A DNA stretch of 64,000 nucleotides. Origin: Alistipes sp. GTDB taxonomy: Bacteria > Bacteroidota > Bacteroidia > Bacteroidales > Rikenellaceae. Positions 27,157 to 35,238 of the stretch are shown in pieces. Positions within the stretch are counted from its first letter, which is position 1; each line of letters opens with the position of its first letter. A model generated the notes under the pieces. The model was not told the origin of the DNA, ran no database searches, and was given only the letters and a program-made list of their open reading frames with translations. The DNA is taken from NCBI GenBank assembly GCA_017629035.1, contig JAGBXX010000010.1, positions 1-64,000 of the forward strand. The letters are read 5' to 3'. Both the position numbers and the translations under genes were made by a program.

Positions 27157-27271
27157 ACTTTGCGCACTTTTATAATTTAGCTTTATTGCTAAAATGATGA
27201 TTAGTAGCCCTTTCGCATTAATAACTCGGTGCAAAAAAAACATGAAAAAGCCCCCTATAACATAAAAAATA

Positions 27272-27302
27272 GGGATATCCACTCCTGCTGAGCGAATATC
27301 CC
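27272..27302 (-). terminator. Terminator after the 407-residue lipoprotein gene
   Basis: GGGATAT/ATATCCC stem with a 17-nt loop. On the minus strand it is followed by CTATTTTTTATG. Confidence 0.55.
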
Positions 27303-27321
27303 CAAGGTTAGTCGTCTATGA

Positions 27322-28545
27322 CTATTTTGCGCATCTAAGAACTATGCGAGTGTTGTCTTCGTCGTTGTAGTCCCAAGCCATGAACAGCGCATCCTCAGTG
27401 CTCCAGTATGCCACGATGTTAGCAATCTGCGCTGTGCCGTTCAGATTCTCGTAGTACATAGTCAATGTCTTACTCTCTGCGTTGAGCGACCAGACAAAGT
27501 CGTTTACAACCTCCTCGAATGGAGGCACTGTCGTTTCGTATGACGTAGATCCCGTGCCGTTATCGCTGAAGGTGTAGTCGTTGAATGTTCCACCTGCGGC
27601 ATACCACTCGCCCGACCATGCAGGTGCTTCTCTAAGCGTTGTTCGCTCGGCGTCGTTGTAGTAGAGTATTCCCCACTCGAGCCATTTGCCGTTGTCGAGC
27701 AACTCGGCAAGCGCCGCTACGTCGTAGTCGCCATAAGCCTCGACGATGCTGTTCATCTCGTACTGAATGTTGTAAGTCTGCCTGAGTAGTTCGTACTTAT
27801 AGCTCATGACATATCCGTCAAGGAACGTGTCGCGACCCTCGTCGAACACGAGGTAGTGAAGCTCATACTCGGTTTCAACCACGTTGCCGCTGCTATCCAA
27901 TGTCATGCCTGTGTTTGAGATGCCCAGAATCGTGCCAAGCATTATCGCCACGTTGCCATCGAAGTAGAGTAGCTCTGCCTCCTGTATAATGTCCGATTTC
28001 CATTCCGAAGTCCTGAGCACGTGTCGTGATTCGTCGTACTCCCATACGTAGTCAGCGTAGCCGCCCTTGACTCCTTGCTTTGCTAGGTAGCTGTAAAAGT
28101 CAGGGTCGTCGTGACTTGGGCCAAATGTGGCGCTGAGTGTGCCGTTCTCCTTGGCCATAACGGTGCCGCCAAGCGAAAATCCCACCTTGTCGTATATGCT
28201 CCACCATGCCTCCTTAGCGTCGTTTACGCTGCTTGCCACGAATAGCAACTCGGTGCGAAGAAGCTTCGTTGTGAGCTTTTCGACAAACTCGGTGTCGTCG
28301 ACCTCGCCCTGCTGCGTCGATAGTAGGTAGAGTACCTCCTCCATTTTCTGGCGTGAGTACTCTGTTCGTGGCATTGCATGGCCCAAGTAGGCGGTGTATC
28401 TCTTGCCGCTGCTCTGGTCAATAATCTGCTCGATGTCTGGCACGTCGTTCATCCAGTCCTGCCAGCCGTCGATCTCTATCTTCTCGCTGCACGCCGAGAG
28501 TAGGAGAGCAACGCTCGCTACTGAGAGTGAAAGAAGTCGTCTCAT
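27322..28545 (-). CDS. Lipoprotein of unknown function (member of a shared-promoter group)
   Basis: 407 residues. SpII signal peptide with lipid Cys19 (LLLSACSEK). The mature protein is acidic and Trp/Tyr-rich (KIEIDGWQDWMND ...), with no recognised domain. The C-terminal ~130 residues (EWYAAGGTFNDYTFSDNG ... NAESKTLTMYYEN) look like a lipocalin-type beta-sheet. Its promoter region carries the same TCGC...GGCTC...TTG-N20-TAACTTTG module as the two barrel cassettes near 57 and 62 kb, although the protein is not related to them. This suggests co-regulation. Confidence 0.82.
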   Translation of the reverse strand: MRRLLSLSVASVALLLSACSEKIEIDGWQDWMNDVPDIEQIIDQSSGKRYTAYLGHAMPRTEYSRQKMEEVLYLLSTQQGEVDDTEFVEKLTTKLLRTELLFVASSVNDAKEAWWSIYDKVGFSLGGTVMAKENGTLSATFGPSHDDPDFYSYLAKQGVKGGYADYVWEYDESRHVLRTSEWKSDIIQEAELLYFDGNVAIMLGTILGISNTGMTLDSSGNVVETEYELHYLVFDEGRDTFLDGYVMSYKYELLRQTYNIQYEMNSIVEAYGDYDVAALAELLDNGKWLEWGILYYNDAERTTLREAPAWSGEWYAAGGTFNDYTFSDNGTGSTSYETTVPPFEEVVNDFVWSLNAESKTLTMYYENLNGTAQIANIVAYWSTEDALFMAWDYNDEDNTRIVLRCAK

Positions 28546-28613
28546 ATTTTTGATGTTTTAGAGTTTTTTAATATAGGTGTCCGGTGTACCTGTTTTTGAG
28601 CTCTTGCTTAGTG

Positions 28614-28672
28614 CAAAGTTACTGCGTCGGAGCGTGATATACAAATTTTTGAGCCAAAAGTTTTTCCGCGAC
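28614..28672 (-). promoter_or_regulatory. Shared promoter/operator module, site A
   Basis: Minus strand order: TCGCGGAAAAAC (28671 down), TTGGCTCAAAAA, TTG (28644-28642), 20 bp, TAACTTTG (28621-28614). The distance from the TCGC start to TTG is 27 bp, as at 56904-56961 and 62724-62781. Confidence 0.75.
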
Positions 28673-28686
28673 GAGGTAATATGATA

Positions 28687-28759
28687 GCTGATTATCAGGT
28701 AGTTACGTGGTATGAATTTTTTAATTTTTCATAGTGCTGATAATCAGGTAGTTACGTGG
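28687..28759. repeat. Two direct copies of a CTGATtATCAGGTAGTTACGTGG repeat
   Basis: Copies at 28687-28710 and 28736-28759 differ at one or two bases and sit 49 bp apart. The CTGATAATCAG core is a near palindrome. Further copies: 62847-62867 (one mismatch) and degenerate ones at 56824 and 56877. Confidence 0.7.
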
Positions 28760-28887
28760 GCTTAAAAATTTGCATATTTATAACCGCTTGAAACACAGTG
28801 TGTTGAATTGTCTAATTTTTCAAAAGCCATGATTTTGCACGCAAATTGCACTATCCGAGGGTAAACTTTTTTAATAATTTAAGAGTT

Positions 28888-30336
28888 ATGCAGACAAATA
28901 CCAAAAACACAACATTTCGTCTTAGCGTAATGACGCTGGCGATAATGAACGTAACGGCTGTGGTGAGTCTAAGAGGTCTTGCCTCCGAGGCTATATATGG
29001 CATTCAGTCGGCCTTCTACTACCTCTTTGCCGCTATTGTCTTTCTAATTCCTACGGCGATGGTTGCTGCCGAGCTTGCTGCCATGTTTTCGCAGAAGCAG
29101 GGTGGTGTATTTCGCTGGGTGGGTGAGGCCTTTGGCCCGAGGTTTGGCTTCCTTGCTATATGGCTTCAGTGGATACAATCTACTATATGGTATCCTACGG
29201 TCTTGACATTTGGTGCTGTGAGTATCGCCTTTATTGGCACCGACCCTACGGCCGATGCGGCGCTTGCCTCCAACCGACTCTTTACACTCATCGTGGTACT
29301 CGCTATCTACTGGCTTGCTACCATTATCGCACTCAAGGGTCTTAGCTGGGTGGGTAAGGTGAGCAAGTGGGGTGGTATCATAGGCACTATCATTCCAGCA
29401 GCCATTTTGATCCTCCTTGCCATAGTCTATCTTGCCAAGGGCGGACACAACTATCTCGATGTTCACACCAGCTTCTTCCCCGACCTTACGAACTTCTCGA
29501 ACCTCGTCCTTGCCTCGAGTATCTTCCTATTCTATGCCGGTATGGAGATGATGGGTATCCATGTTATGGATGTCGATAAACCTGCACGCAACTACCCTAG
29601 AGCAATCATCATAGGCTCGCTTATCACGGTGCTTATATTTATCCTCGGAACATTCGCCCTCGGTATTATCGTTCCTGCCAAGGATATGAGCCTTACGCAG
29701 ACGCTGCTCATAGGCTTCGACGGCTACTTCAAGTTCCTCAAGTTGTCGTGGATGAGCCCAATCATCGCCATTGCCCTCGTGTTTGGAGTCTTGGCCGGCG
29801 TGCTCACGTGGGTATCTGGCCCCTCGAAGGGTATCTTCACTGTGGGTCGTGCGGGCTATCTGCCACCATTCTTCCAGCGTACTAACTCGCAGGGTGTGCA
29901 GCGCAATATTCTGCTTGTGCAGGGTGTCATAGTGACAATTCTCGGTATGTTGTTCGTCGTCATGCCCTCTGTGCAGAGCTTCTACCAGATTCTCTCGCAG
30001 CTCACCGTGCTGCTATACCTTATAATGTATATGATGATGTTTGCCGCAGCTATCACACTTCGCTACCGACGACCTAACCTCGAGCGACCATTCAGGCTGG
30101 GTCGTGGCAATAGCCTCATGTGGATCCTCGCAGGCCTGGGCTTCTGTGGCTCGCTACTTGCCTTTGTCCTGAGCTTTATACCACCATCGCAGATTGCCAC
30201 GGGTAATAAGTCGGTATGGTTCATGGTGCTTATCATCGGTGCTATTGTGGTTGTGGTTATACCATTTATAATATATGCCATGCGTAAGCCCGAGTGGAAG
30301 GCTCCCGATGCCAACATCGAGCCCTTTGGAGAGTAG
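28888..30336 (+). CDS. APC family amino acid permease, glutamate/GABA-antiporter-like
   Basis: 482 residues, about twelve transmembrane helices, inner membrane. The first helix region TLAIMNVTAVVSLRGLASEAIYG, the GGVFRWVGEAFG motif, and GMEMMGIHVMDVDKPARNYPRA are typical of the GadC-type/GGA branch. No decarboxylase gene is adjacent, so acid resistance by glutamate decarboxylation cannot be inferred from context. ATG 28888 places the start just before the first helix; the upstream ATG 28846 adds a polar non-family leader. Confidence 0.9.
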   Translation: MQTNTKNTTFRLSVMTLAIMNVTAVVSLRGLASEAIYGIQSAFYYLFAAIVFLIPTAMVAAELAAMFSQKQGGVFRWVGEAFGPRFGFLAIWLQWIQSTIWYPTVLTFGAVSIAFIGTDPTADAALASNRLFTLIVVLAIYWLATIIALKGLSWVGKVSKWGGIIGTIIPAAILILLAIVYLAKGGHNYLDVHTSFFPDLTNFSNLVLASSIFLFYAGMEMMGIHVMDVDKPARNYPRAIIIGSLITVLIFILGTFALGIIVPAKDMSLTQTLLIGFDGYFKFLKLSWMSPIIAIALVFGVLAGVLTWVSGPSKGIFTVGRAGYLPPFFQRTNSQGVQRNILLVQGVIVTILGMLFVVMPSVQSFYQILSQLTVLLYLIMYMMMFAAAITLRYRRPNLERPFRLGRGNSLMWILAGLGFCGSLLAFVLSFIPPSQIATGNKSVWFMVLIIGAIVVVVIPFIIYAMRKPEWKAPDANIEPFGE

Positions 30337-30346
30337 ATATAAAGAG

Positions 30347-30378
30347 CAAGGGATTGTCACACGCATGACAATCCCTTG
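30347..30378. terminator. Bidirectional terminator
   Basis: CAAGGGATTGTCA and TGACAATCCCTTG form a perfect 13-bp stem with a 6-nt loop, between the permease and the convergent protease gene. Confidence 0.85.
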
Positions 30379-30401
30379 TTACTATATATAAATAGGTACT
30401 A

Positions 30402-32063
30402 CTATTTTGCCGAGCCGTAGCCAGATACTGGGTAGAGGGCAAAAGGATAATAGGTAGTATATCCCGTAAGTGCAATCTTGGAATTGCCACTCTCCGAACG
30501 CACTGCGTATGGCTGCAAGACAGGTGTCGAGCCGTCGTCAGAGTCGGCAATGTAGAGCTTTGTAACATAGCCTGTGGCGTTGTCCACCTCGTAGCCCCAG
30601 ATGGTTACAGCGTGTGCACCATTGAAGTTCGATGACATAGCAACTGCCATAGACGACATACCATGCTCAAATGCATTGATGATATACTCCGAGAACTTGA
30701 GCAATGGGTCAGCCACGCTGCTACCACGCCAGTTGTAGTTGTTGATCTCGGTGATGTAGGTTGTAGGGTTGTACAACCAGCCCCAGTTTAGATCCTCATA
30801 CTGATACATATCTGCGAAGATAGTGCTCCACTGCGACTTGAAGTAGCCACCTGTGCCGCTACGTGGGTAGGCACGGTTCTCAGTACCATTTGTGCTATAA
30901 AGGTCACGACCCTCGAAGTACCAGATTACACCGCCATCGGTCCAGTTGCCACGTGCGAGATTCTCCCAGTTGTCACGGAATACATCCATAATCTGGAGCT
31001 CGTAGCCGTAGCTGCTCGATGTGCCGTTAGGACATCCTGCAGGGAGTGTGTTGCCATCATCAACATAGCGATCCTGGAACCACTGGATGATGTTCGACGA
31101 CGATGCTGCCCAGCACATCATGGCGTCGGCCTGTGCATTCTGAGGTGTGCTCTTCTTATTTACGTCGTACCAACCTGAGGTGAGTGTCACGCCCTCTGCA
31201 AAGATTGTTGACGTGTCTGTCGATGTCACCTGCTCGGCAACGATAGTGATCTCGTTTGAGGTCTTATCGCCCTTAGTAGCGTAGATAGTATATGTGCCAG
31301 CTGTTGTGGTAGCAAACTTGCTGCCGTTGAGCTTGCCGCCGTTGACATAGATAGTCGATGAGCTGGTGACATCTGCGCCACCCTCCTCGGTTACTGTCAG
31401 GTCAGCATACTCCACGCCATTGGCCTTGATTGTGCTCTTTGAGGCCTGAATGGTGATAGGCTTCTGCTCCTGGACGATCTCGGCGAGCACCTCGATCTCC
31501 ACAGAGTTAGAGGTCTGCTCCTCGAACTTAGCGTAGAAGGCATATTTACCCTCGGCTGTTGGTGTGTATGTAGCGCCGTTGAGTGCTACGTTGCCCTCAG
31601 CGAGGTAGATAGTAGCCTCGCTTGTTACGTTGTTGCCGTCGAGCTCCACCTTGAATGTCACTGTCTGGTTAACGTAGATTGTTGCAGGCTCAACCGAGAG
31701 CTTCAGCTCCTGGGGCTGTGGCTCTGGGCCAGGCCCTGGCTCCTCGCCTGCCTCAATGGCAATGATTGTCCATACCTCAGACTTTTTTGAGCCATGCTTG
31801 GCGTAGAAGGAGTACTCGCCAGCATACTTTGTTCTAAACTGCATGCCCTCCAATGCCTCGTGTGTGTCGGCAAAGTGGATTGTTGCACCCTCTACCAACT
31901 CACCCTCCCAGTTGTATACCAGGAATGTCACTGCATCATTACCATCAGCAACAATTCCACTCTTGTCTACCAGAAGATTGAGTTCATACTCACGTGTAGG
32001 CTCTTTGCTCTCGCAGGCTACGATACCAATAAGCGCAACCAAAGCAAAAAGAATCTTTTTCAT
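30402..32063 (-). CDS. Surface lipoprotein with Ig-like repeats and an IdeS/Mac-type (C66) cysteine protease domain
   Basis: 553 residues. SpII signal with lipid Cys17 (GIVACESK); three Ig-like (BIG-type) domains at ~25-105, 120-195 and 203-278; a linker EPGPGPEPQPQ; and a protease domain 287-553. In the protease domain, GWYD...K, MMCWAASS with Cys317, AHAVTIWG with His484, and YIADSDDG with Asp507/Asp509 match the catalytic layout of streptococcal IdeS (C94, H262, D284/D286). Spacing is nearly identical: Cys-His 167 versus 168, His-Asp 23 versus 22. It may cleave immunoglobulin or another host or bacterial surface protein; the substrate is unproven. It lies 65 bp downstream of another surface lipoprotein gene. 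Confidence 0.85.
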   Translation of the reverse strand: MKKILFALVALIGIVACESKEPTREYELNLLVDKSGIVADGNDAVTFLVYNWEGELVEGATIHFADTHEALEGMQFRTKYAGEYSFYAKHGSKKSEVWTIIAIEAGEEPGPGPEPQPQELKLSVEPATIYVNQTVTFKVELDGNNVTSEATIYLAEGNVALNGATYTPTAEGKYAFYAKFEEQTSNSVEIEVLAEIVQEQKPITIQASKSTIKANGVEYADLTVTEEGGADVTSSSTIYVNGGKLNGSKFATTTAGTYTIYATKGDKTSNEITIVAEQVTSTDTSTIFAEGVTLTSGWYDVNKKSTPQNAQADAMMCWAASSSNIIQWFQDRYVDDGNTLPAGCPNGTSSSYGYELQIMDVFRDNWENLARGNWTDGGVIWYFEGRDLYSTNGTENRAYPRSGTGGYFKSQWSTIFADMYQYEDLNWGWLYNPTTYITEINNYNWRGSSVADPLLKFSEYIINAFEHGMSSMAVAMSSNFNGAHAVTIWGYEVDNATGYVTKLYIADSDDGSTPVLQPYAVRSESGNSKIALTGYTTYYPFALYPVSGYGSAK

Positions 32064-32087
32064 ACTCTATTGATTTAGATAAAGAGG

Positions 32088-32114
32088 ACCTGGTAGAGTA
32101 TCACCCTACCAGGT
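32088..32114 (-). terminator. Hairpin between the two surface lipoprotein genes
   Basis: ACCTGGTAG and CTACCAGGT form a 9-bp stem. There is no long T run after it on the minus strand, so it may attenuate rather than stop transcription into the protease gene. Confidence 0.55.
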
Positions 32115-32128
32115 ACCAGTTTACTTAA

Positions 32129-34162
32129 TTACTTTACTCGCTTAAGCACGATGTCGCCTGTTGCAAGTGCCCAAGGCTCTGTGCCGTAGCGGAATACTGC
32201 AGGACGGTAGTTGCCATAGCCAAACTCTGCGCCTGAGTGGCAAACGCCAATGGTCATTGTGTTACCATCCTCAGATACTGTTACAGGGAATGTTGCTGGA
32301 GCAGTGAAGCCGTTTTCAACATCAGCACCGAAGAAGTAGAACTCGCCATCCTCAGACCAGTTGTAGAAGTACTCAGAACGGTTTGATGGAACTGTCACAA
32401 CGTCGCCCTCGGCAATCTCCAAGAAGATCTTTGGACCGCAGTCACGCTCAGCAAGCTGTGGGTTGTTTGCCCAGTAGCTGCTTGCGTCCATGAGGTCTGA
32501 TGGTGAGTAGTAAGGCATAGGATCGTGCTTGCCATCGCCCCATACGTTGAATGGCCAGCCCTGGATAACAAGGCGGTTGTGGCTACGGTAGTAGTCGCCG
32601 TTGTCGGTGTCAGTACCTGCAGCGATAACAACCTTAGCGTTGTTGATGCTTACCTCCACGTTGTTGAACTGGATGAGTGAGTATGATACCTCCCACTCGC
32701 CAAGCAACGATGTGAAGAGCTCTGACTCAACACGTGCAGGAACAGGCTTATCAGATGTTGTTACCGATACTACTGCTACGCTCTCAGTGTTCTCAGCATT
32801 CTTAACGCTGATTACTGCCTCGTATACTACGCCTGGGTACAAATCCTCCTGAGCAAGCGAGATACCTGTAGTGCGGATAGTCTCTACCTGCTCGTTATTA
32901 AGCTGCAGACCGTAGATACGTGCGATCTCCGAGTCAGAGTAGTTGTACTGCTTACGAACCTGGTCAACATCGGCCTTAGTGTTGAATGCATACTTAACAG
33001 TTGCAGCATTGCTACATGAGATGTTGAGCATGAGAGTGTTGTGACCATTAACCTCTGCTGGTGTCAATGTTGCGTCGATAACAGGAGCCTCAGCCGATGC
33101 ATCGAGTGTAGTGAATGTCACGAGCGAGAGTGCCTGAGCGCCCTTGTTGTCGTTAACCAAGATGTGGCACACGTACTCTGTCGATGGGTTAAGACCCGAC
33201 CATACTGCCTCGTTAGCACCTGTGAGGTTCCATGAGCCAGCCGATGGATATGCTACAAGAGTTGCAAGCATAGACTCGCCATAGCCAGCGATGATGCCAT
33301 CAGACCATGCCTTGTCACGAACCAAGATGTAGTAGTCTACAACGTTGCTATCTGGAGTAGTCTTGATATTTACCGATGTCGATGTGATATCTGTGAGCTC
33401 TGTTGTAAGACCAGCAGTAGATACAGGGCGACGTGGAGTGCGAGTAGTCTTGTAGAAGATGTCGCCTACGACAGTCTGACCCTCAGCAATAGCTGCGATG
33501 ATGTAGTACTCGCTATCCTCGCGAACGTGCATATCGTAGTTACCATACTTACCACCGTCGATCCACTCTACAGTCTGTACGCCCTTTGATGGGATACCGA
33601 TACCGAGTGTTGAGATATACTCCTCAGGTGTGAGGTTGTTGTACTCGAGGTATGCAGCGTCGATACACTGGAATACGTAGCTACCCTCGATGTTGATTGT
33701 GAAGGTGATAGTGTCGTATGTCATGTTGTCGACAACAATAGGATTTACCTTGCCATCATCTGGAGTTGCGAACTCGAGCTTCTTAGGTACGCTCTGCATC
33801 TGGCCATTTGTAGTACGCAACACCGCAATAAGTGTGTAGATGGTGTTGTCGTTGAGGCCCTCTACGGTGATTGTAGCCTCGTCGGTGAGCTCTGTTGAGT
33901 TAGCAGCAAAGAGCTCCTCGATCTTTGGTGTAGGCTGACCCTGGGCAACAACAGCGTAGCCGAGTGTGCCGGCAACATTGGTTGTAACCTTGAATGTGAA
34001 TGCCTCGAATGTTACCTCTACCTGCTCGAGTGCGATCTCAGGTATTACATCTGGATCAGGACCTGGCTCAGGACCTGGACCTGGCTCTGGGTTGTCGGGG
34101 GTACAGCCCACCACAAAAAGAACAGTGGCCAAAAGTGCCCACAAAAAGTTGAGTTTTCTCAT
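32129..34162 (-). CDS. Large surface lipoprotein with fibronectin III-like domains
   Basis: 677 residues. SpII signal with lipid Cys20 (VVGCTPDN) followed by a Pro/Gly/Glu/Asp linker (PEPGPGPEPGPDPD). Then come about four FnIII/Ig-like domains (SVNIKTTPDSNVVDYYILVRD; WSGLNPSTEYVCHILV; LYPGVVYEAVISV). A C-terminal ~180-residue domain (LLGEWEVSYSLIQ ... FFGADVENGF) has the look of a lipocalin-like or adhesin module. Function unknown; probably outer-membrane surface-exposed. It precedes the IdeS-like protease gene on the same strand. Confidence 0.82.
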   Translation of the reverse strand: MRKLNFLWALLATVLFVVGCTPDNPEPGPGPEPGPDPDVIPEIALEQVEVTFEAFTFKVTTNVAGTLGYAVVAQGQPTPKIEELFAANSTELTDEATITVEGLNDNTIYTLIAVLRTTNGQMQSVPKKLEFATPDDGKVNPIVVDNMTYDTITFTINIEGSYVFQCIDAAYLEYNNLTPEEYISTLGIGIPSKGVQTVEWIDGGKYGNYDMHVREDSEYYIIAAIAEGQTVVGDIFYKTTRTPRRPVSTAGLTTELTDITSTSVNIKTTPDSNVVDYYILVRDKAWSDGIIAGYGESMLATLVAYPSAGSWNLTGANEAVWSGLNPSTEYVCHILVNDNKGAQALSLVTFTTLDASAEAPVIDATLTPAEVNGHNTLMLNISCSNAATVKYAFNTKADVDQVRKQYNYSDSEIARIYGLQLNNEQVETIRTTGISLAQEDLYPGVVYEAVISVKNAENTESVAVVSVTTSDKPVPARVESELFTSLLGEWEVSYSLIQFNNVEVSINNAKVVIAAGTDTDNGDYYRSHNRLVIQGWPFNVWGDGKHDPMPYYSPSDLMDASSYWANNPQLAERDCGPKIFLEIAEGDVVTVPSNRSEYFYNWSEDGEFYFFGADVENGFTAPATFPVTVSEDGNTMTIGVCHSGAEFGYGNYRPAVFRYGTEPWALATGDIVLKRVK

Positions 34163-34500
34163 GGTTTGAATGTTTTTAAGTTTATAAATATTTTCTTTTT
34201 TCTGTTATTGTCAAAAATCCCATGTTGCCTTATAAGGCATTTGGTGGCTAAATTAGTAAAAAAAAACTAAATAGCAAACATATTTTTAATTTACCGCTCT
34301 TTTTGGCTCTGTTCAGTTCGATATGGCGATTTTAGGTGGTAGAATCTGCCTATTTTACCCCTCTTGGCACCGCTACAATCACAGATTGGCGCTGTGATAT
34401 ATCTCTTCTTTTTATCTCCAATAAGTGAGATATGTCGAGGAATGTTTGCTATTTTACAAATCATTTCTTAAATTTGTGTTGTACAAAAATATTTGCAACT
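34163..34500. other. Divergent intergenic region
   Basis: 338 bp, AT-rich, no gene. It contains a small palindrome TGCCTTATAAGGCA (34224-34237) and the rightward promoter annotated separately. For the leftward lipoprotein only a poor match (TTG, 18 bp, TAATTTAG near 34250-34280) was found. Confidence 0.5.
34446..34476 (+). promoter_or_regulatory. Promoter (TTG-N20-TAAATTTG) for the 190-residue secreted protein
   Basis: TTG 34446-34448 and TAAATTTG 34469-34476, spacer 20 bp. The predicted start near 34483 supports ATG 34501 over the upstream ATG at 34432. Confidence 0.65.
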
Positions 34501-35073
34501 ATGAAAAAGCTACTTTCTACTCTGCTCGTAGCAGTAGTTATGCTGCTTCAGAGCGCTACACTATCTGCTCAAAATTACTACATCGAGGCCGATGGCATTG
34601 GTCCAATTAAGGTTGGAGGCCATGTGTCGAATATCGCTGGCGTTGTTGATGGCTTGTATGACGATGGTACTATAACAACCGAGTATGATGAGTTTGAGGA
34701 TGAAAATATTTATATCTTCACGTTTAAGCTCAATGGTAAGGAGCGTTTCCAGGCTCGTGTTACTGAGAGTGGTGAGATTTTCCATGTTCAGGCACTCACA
34801 AACGAGCTTCGTACAAAGTCGGGCGCTTACGACCAGATGCCTGCTAAGCAGTTTATTCAACTTCCTGGTGTTAAGGTGGTTGTAAACCCTTATGCCGACT
34901 ACAACCAGATCTCGTTTGAGATTGATGGCATCCCTGTATCTATCGACGAGTATTCATACACATCGGCAGGTCAGGCTAAGTACAATGCAGCTCTCAAGAG
35001 CGGCCGTGCACCTCAGTTTGTAGCATCGGATTTTAACGATAATTCTACTATTGTGCTCGGTGGCTTCATGTAG
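34501..35073 (+). CDS. Secreted protein of unknown function
   Basis: 190 residues. Signal peptide 1-23 (MKKLLSTLLVAVVMLLQ...SA-QNYY). The mature part begins IEADGIGPIKVGGHVSNIAG and is rich in acidic residues and beta-prone segments. It may be a DUF1131-like periplasmic domain, but the match is uncertain. The start is chosen from the promoter position. A strong terminator follows. Monocistronic. Confidence 0.75.
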   Translation: MKKLLSTLLVAVVMLLQSATLSAQNYYIEADGIGPIKVGGHVSNIAGVVDGLYDDGTITTEYDEFEDENIYIFTFKLNGKERFQARVTESGEIFHVQALTNELRTKSGAYDQMPAKQFIQLPGVKVVVNPYADYNQISFEIDGIPVSIDEYSYTSAGQAKYNAALKSGRAPQFVASDFNDNSTIVLGGFM

Positions 35074-35091
35074 TCTTTGAGCTAAAAATTT

Positions 35092-35134
35092 GTTGAGCTG
35101 TCCACTTTTCGGGGTGTTCAGCTCAACTTTTTTT
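35092..35134 (+). terminator. Terminator after the 190-residue secreted protein gene
   Basis: GTTGAGCTG and CAGCTCAAC stem (9 bp) with an 18-nt loop and seven T residues. Confidence 0.85.
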
Positions 35135-35197
35135 AGTCTAATCTAGACTTTTGGGTCAATTTATTGGTATAGTTGTCGCTTTATAATTTATATTTTA

Positions 35198-35205
35198 TAT
35201 CTTTG
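35198..35205 (+). promoter_or_regulatory. -7 box TATCTTTG for the AspT-like transporter gene
   Basis: TATCTTTG 34 bp before ATG 35239. The nearest TTG (35173-35175) is 22 bp upstream, slightly too far for consensus. Confidence 0.5.
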
Positions 35206-35238
35206 CGGCCTGAAAAACTAATTTCAAGACTTAAATCA

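Larger units (their letters stand above)
28546..28887. promoter_or_regulatory. Divergent region with shared promoter module and CTGATAATCAG repeats
   Basis: 342 bp without a gene. It holds the promoter module for the leftward lipoprotein (28614-28672) and two direct copies of a 24-bp repeat (28687-28710 and 28736-28759, GCTGAT-ATCAGGTAGTTACG). The 34-bp stretch 28723-28756 reappears with one change at 62834-62867. From 28760 to 28887 only an AT-rich leader to the permease is seen; its promoter was not identified. Confidence 0.7.

Noticed and set aside
28888..30336. Calling the permease gadC
   Set aside because: Family resemblance is clear but there is no adjacent glutamate decarboxylase or glutaminase; the substrate cannot be assigned.
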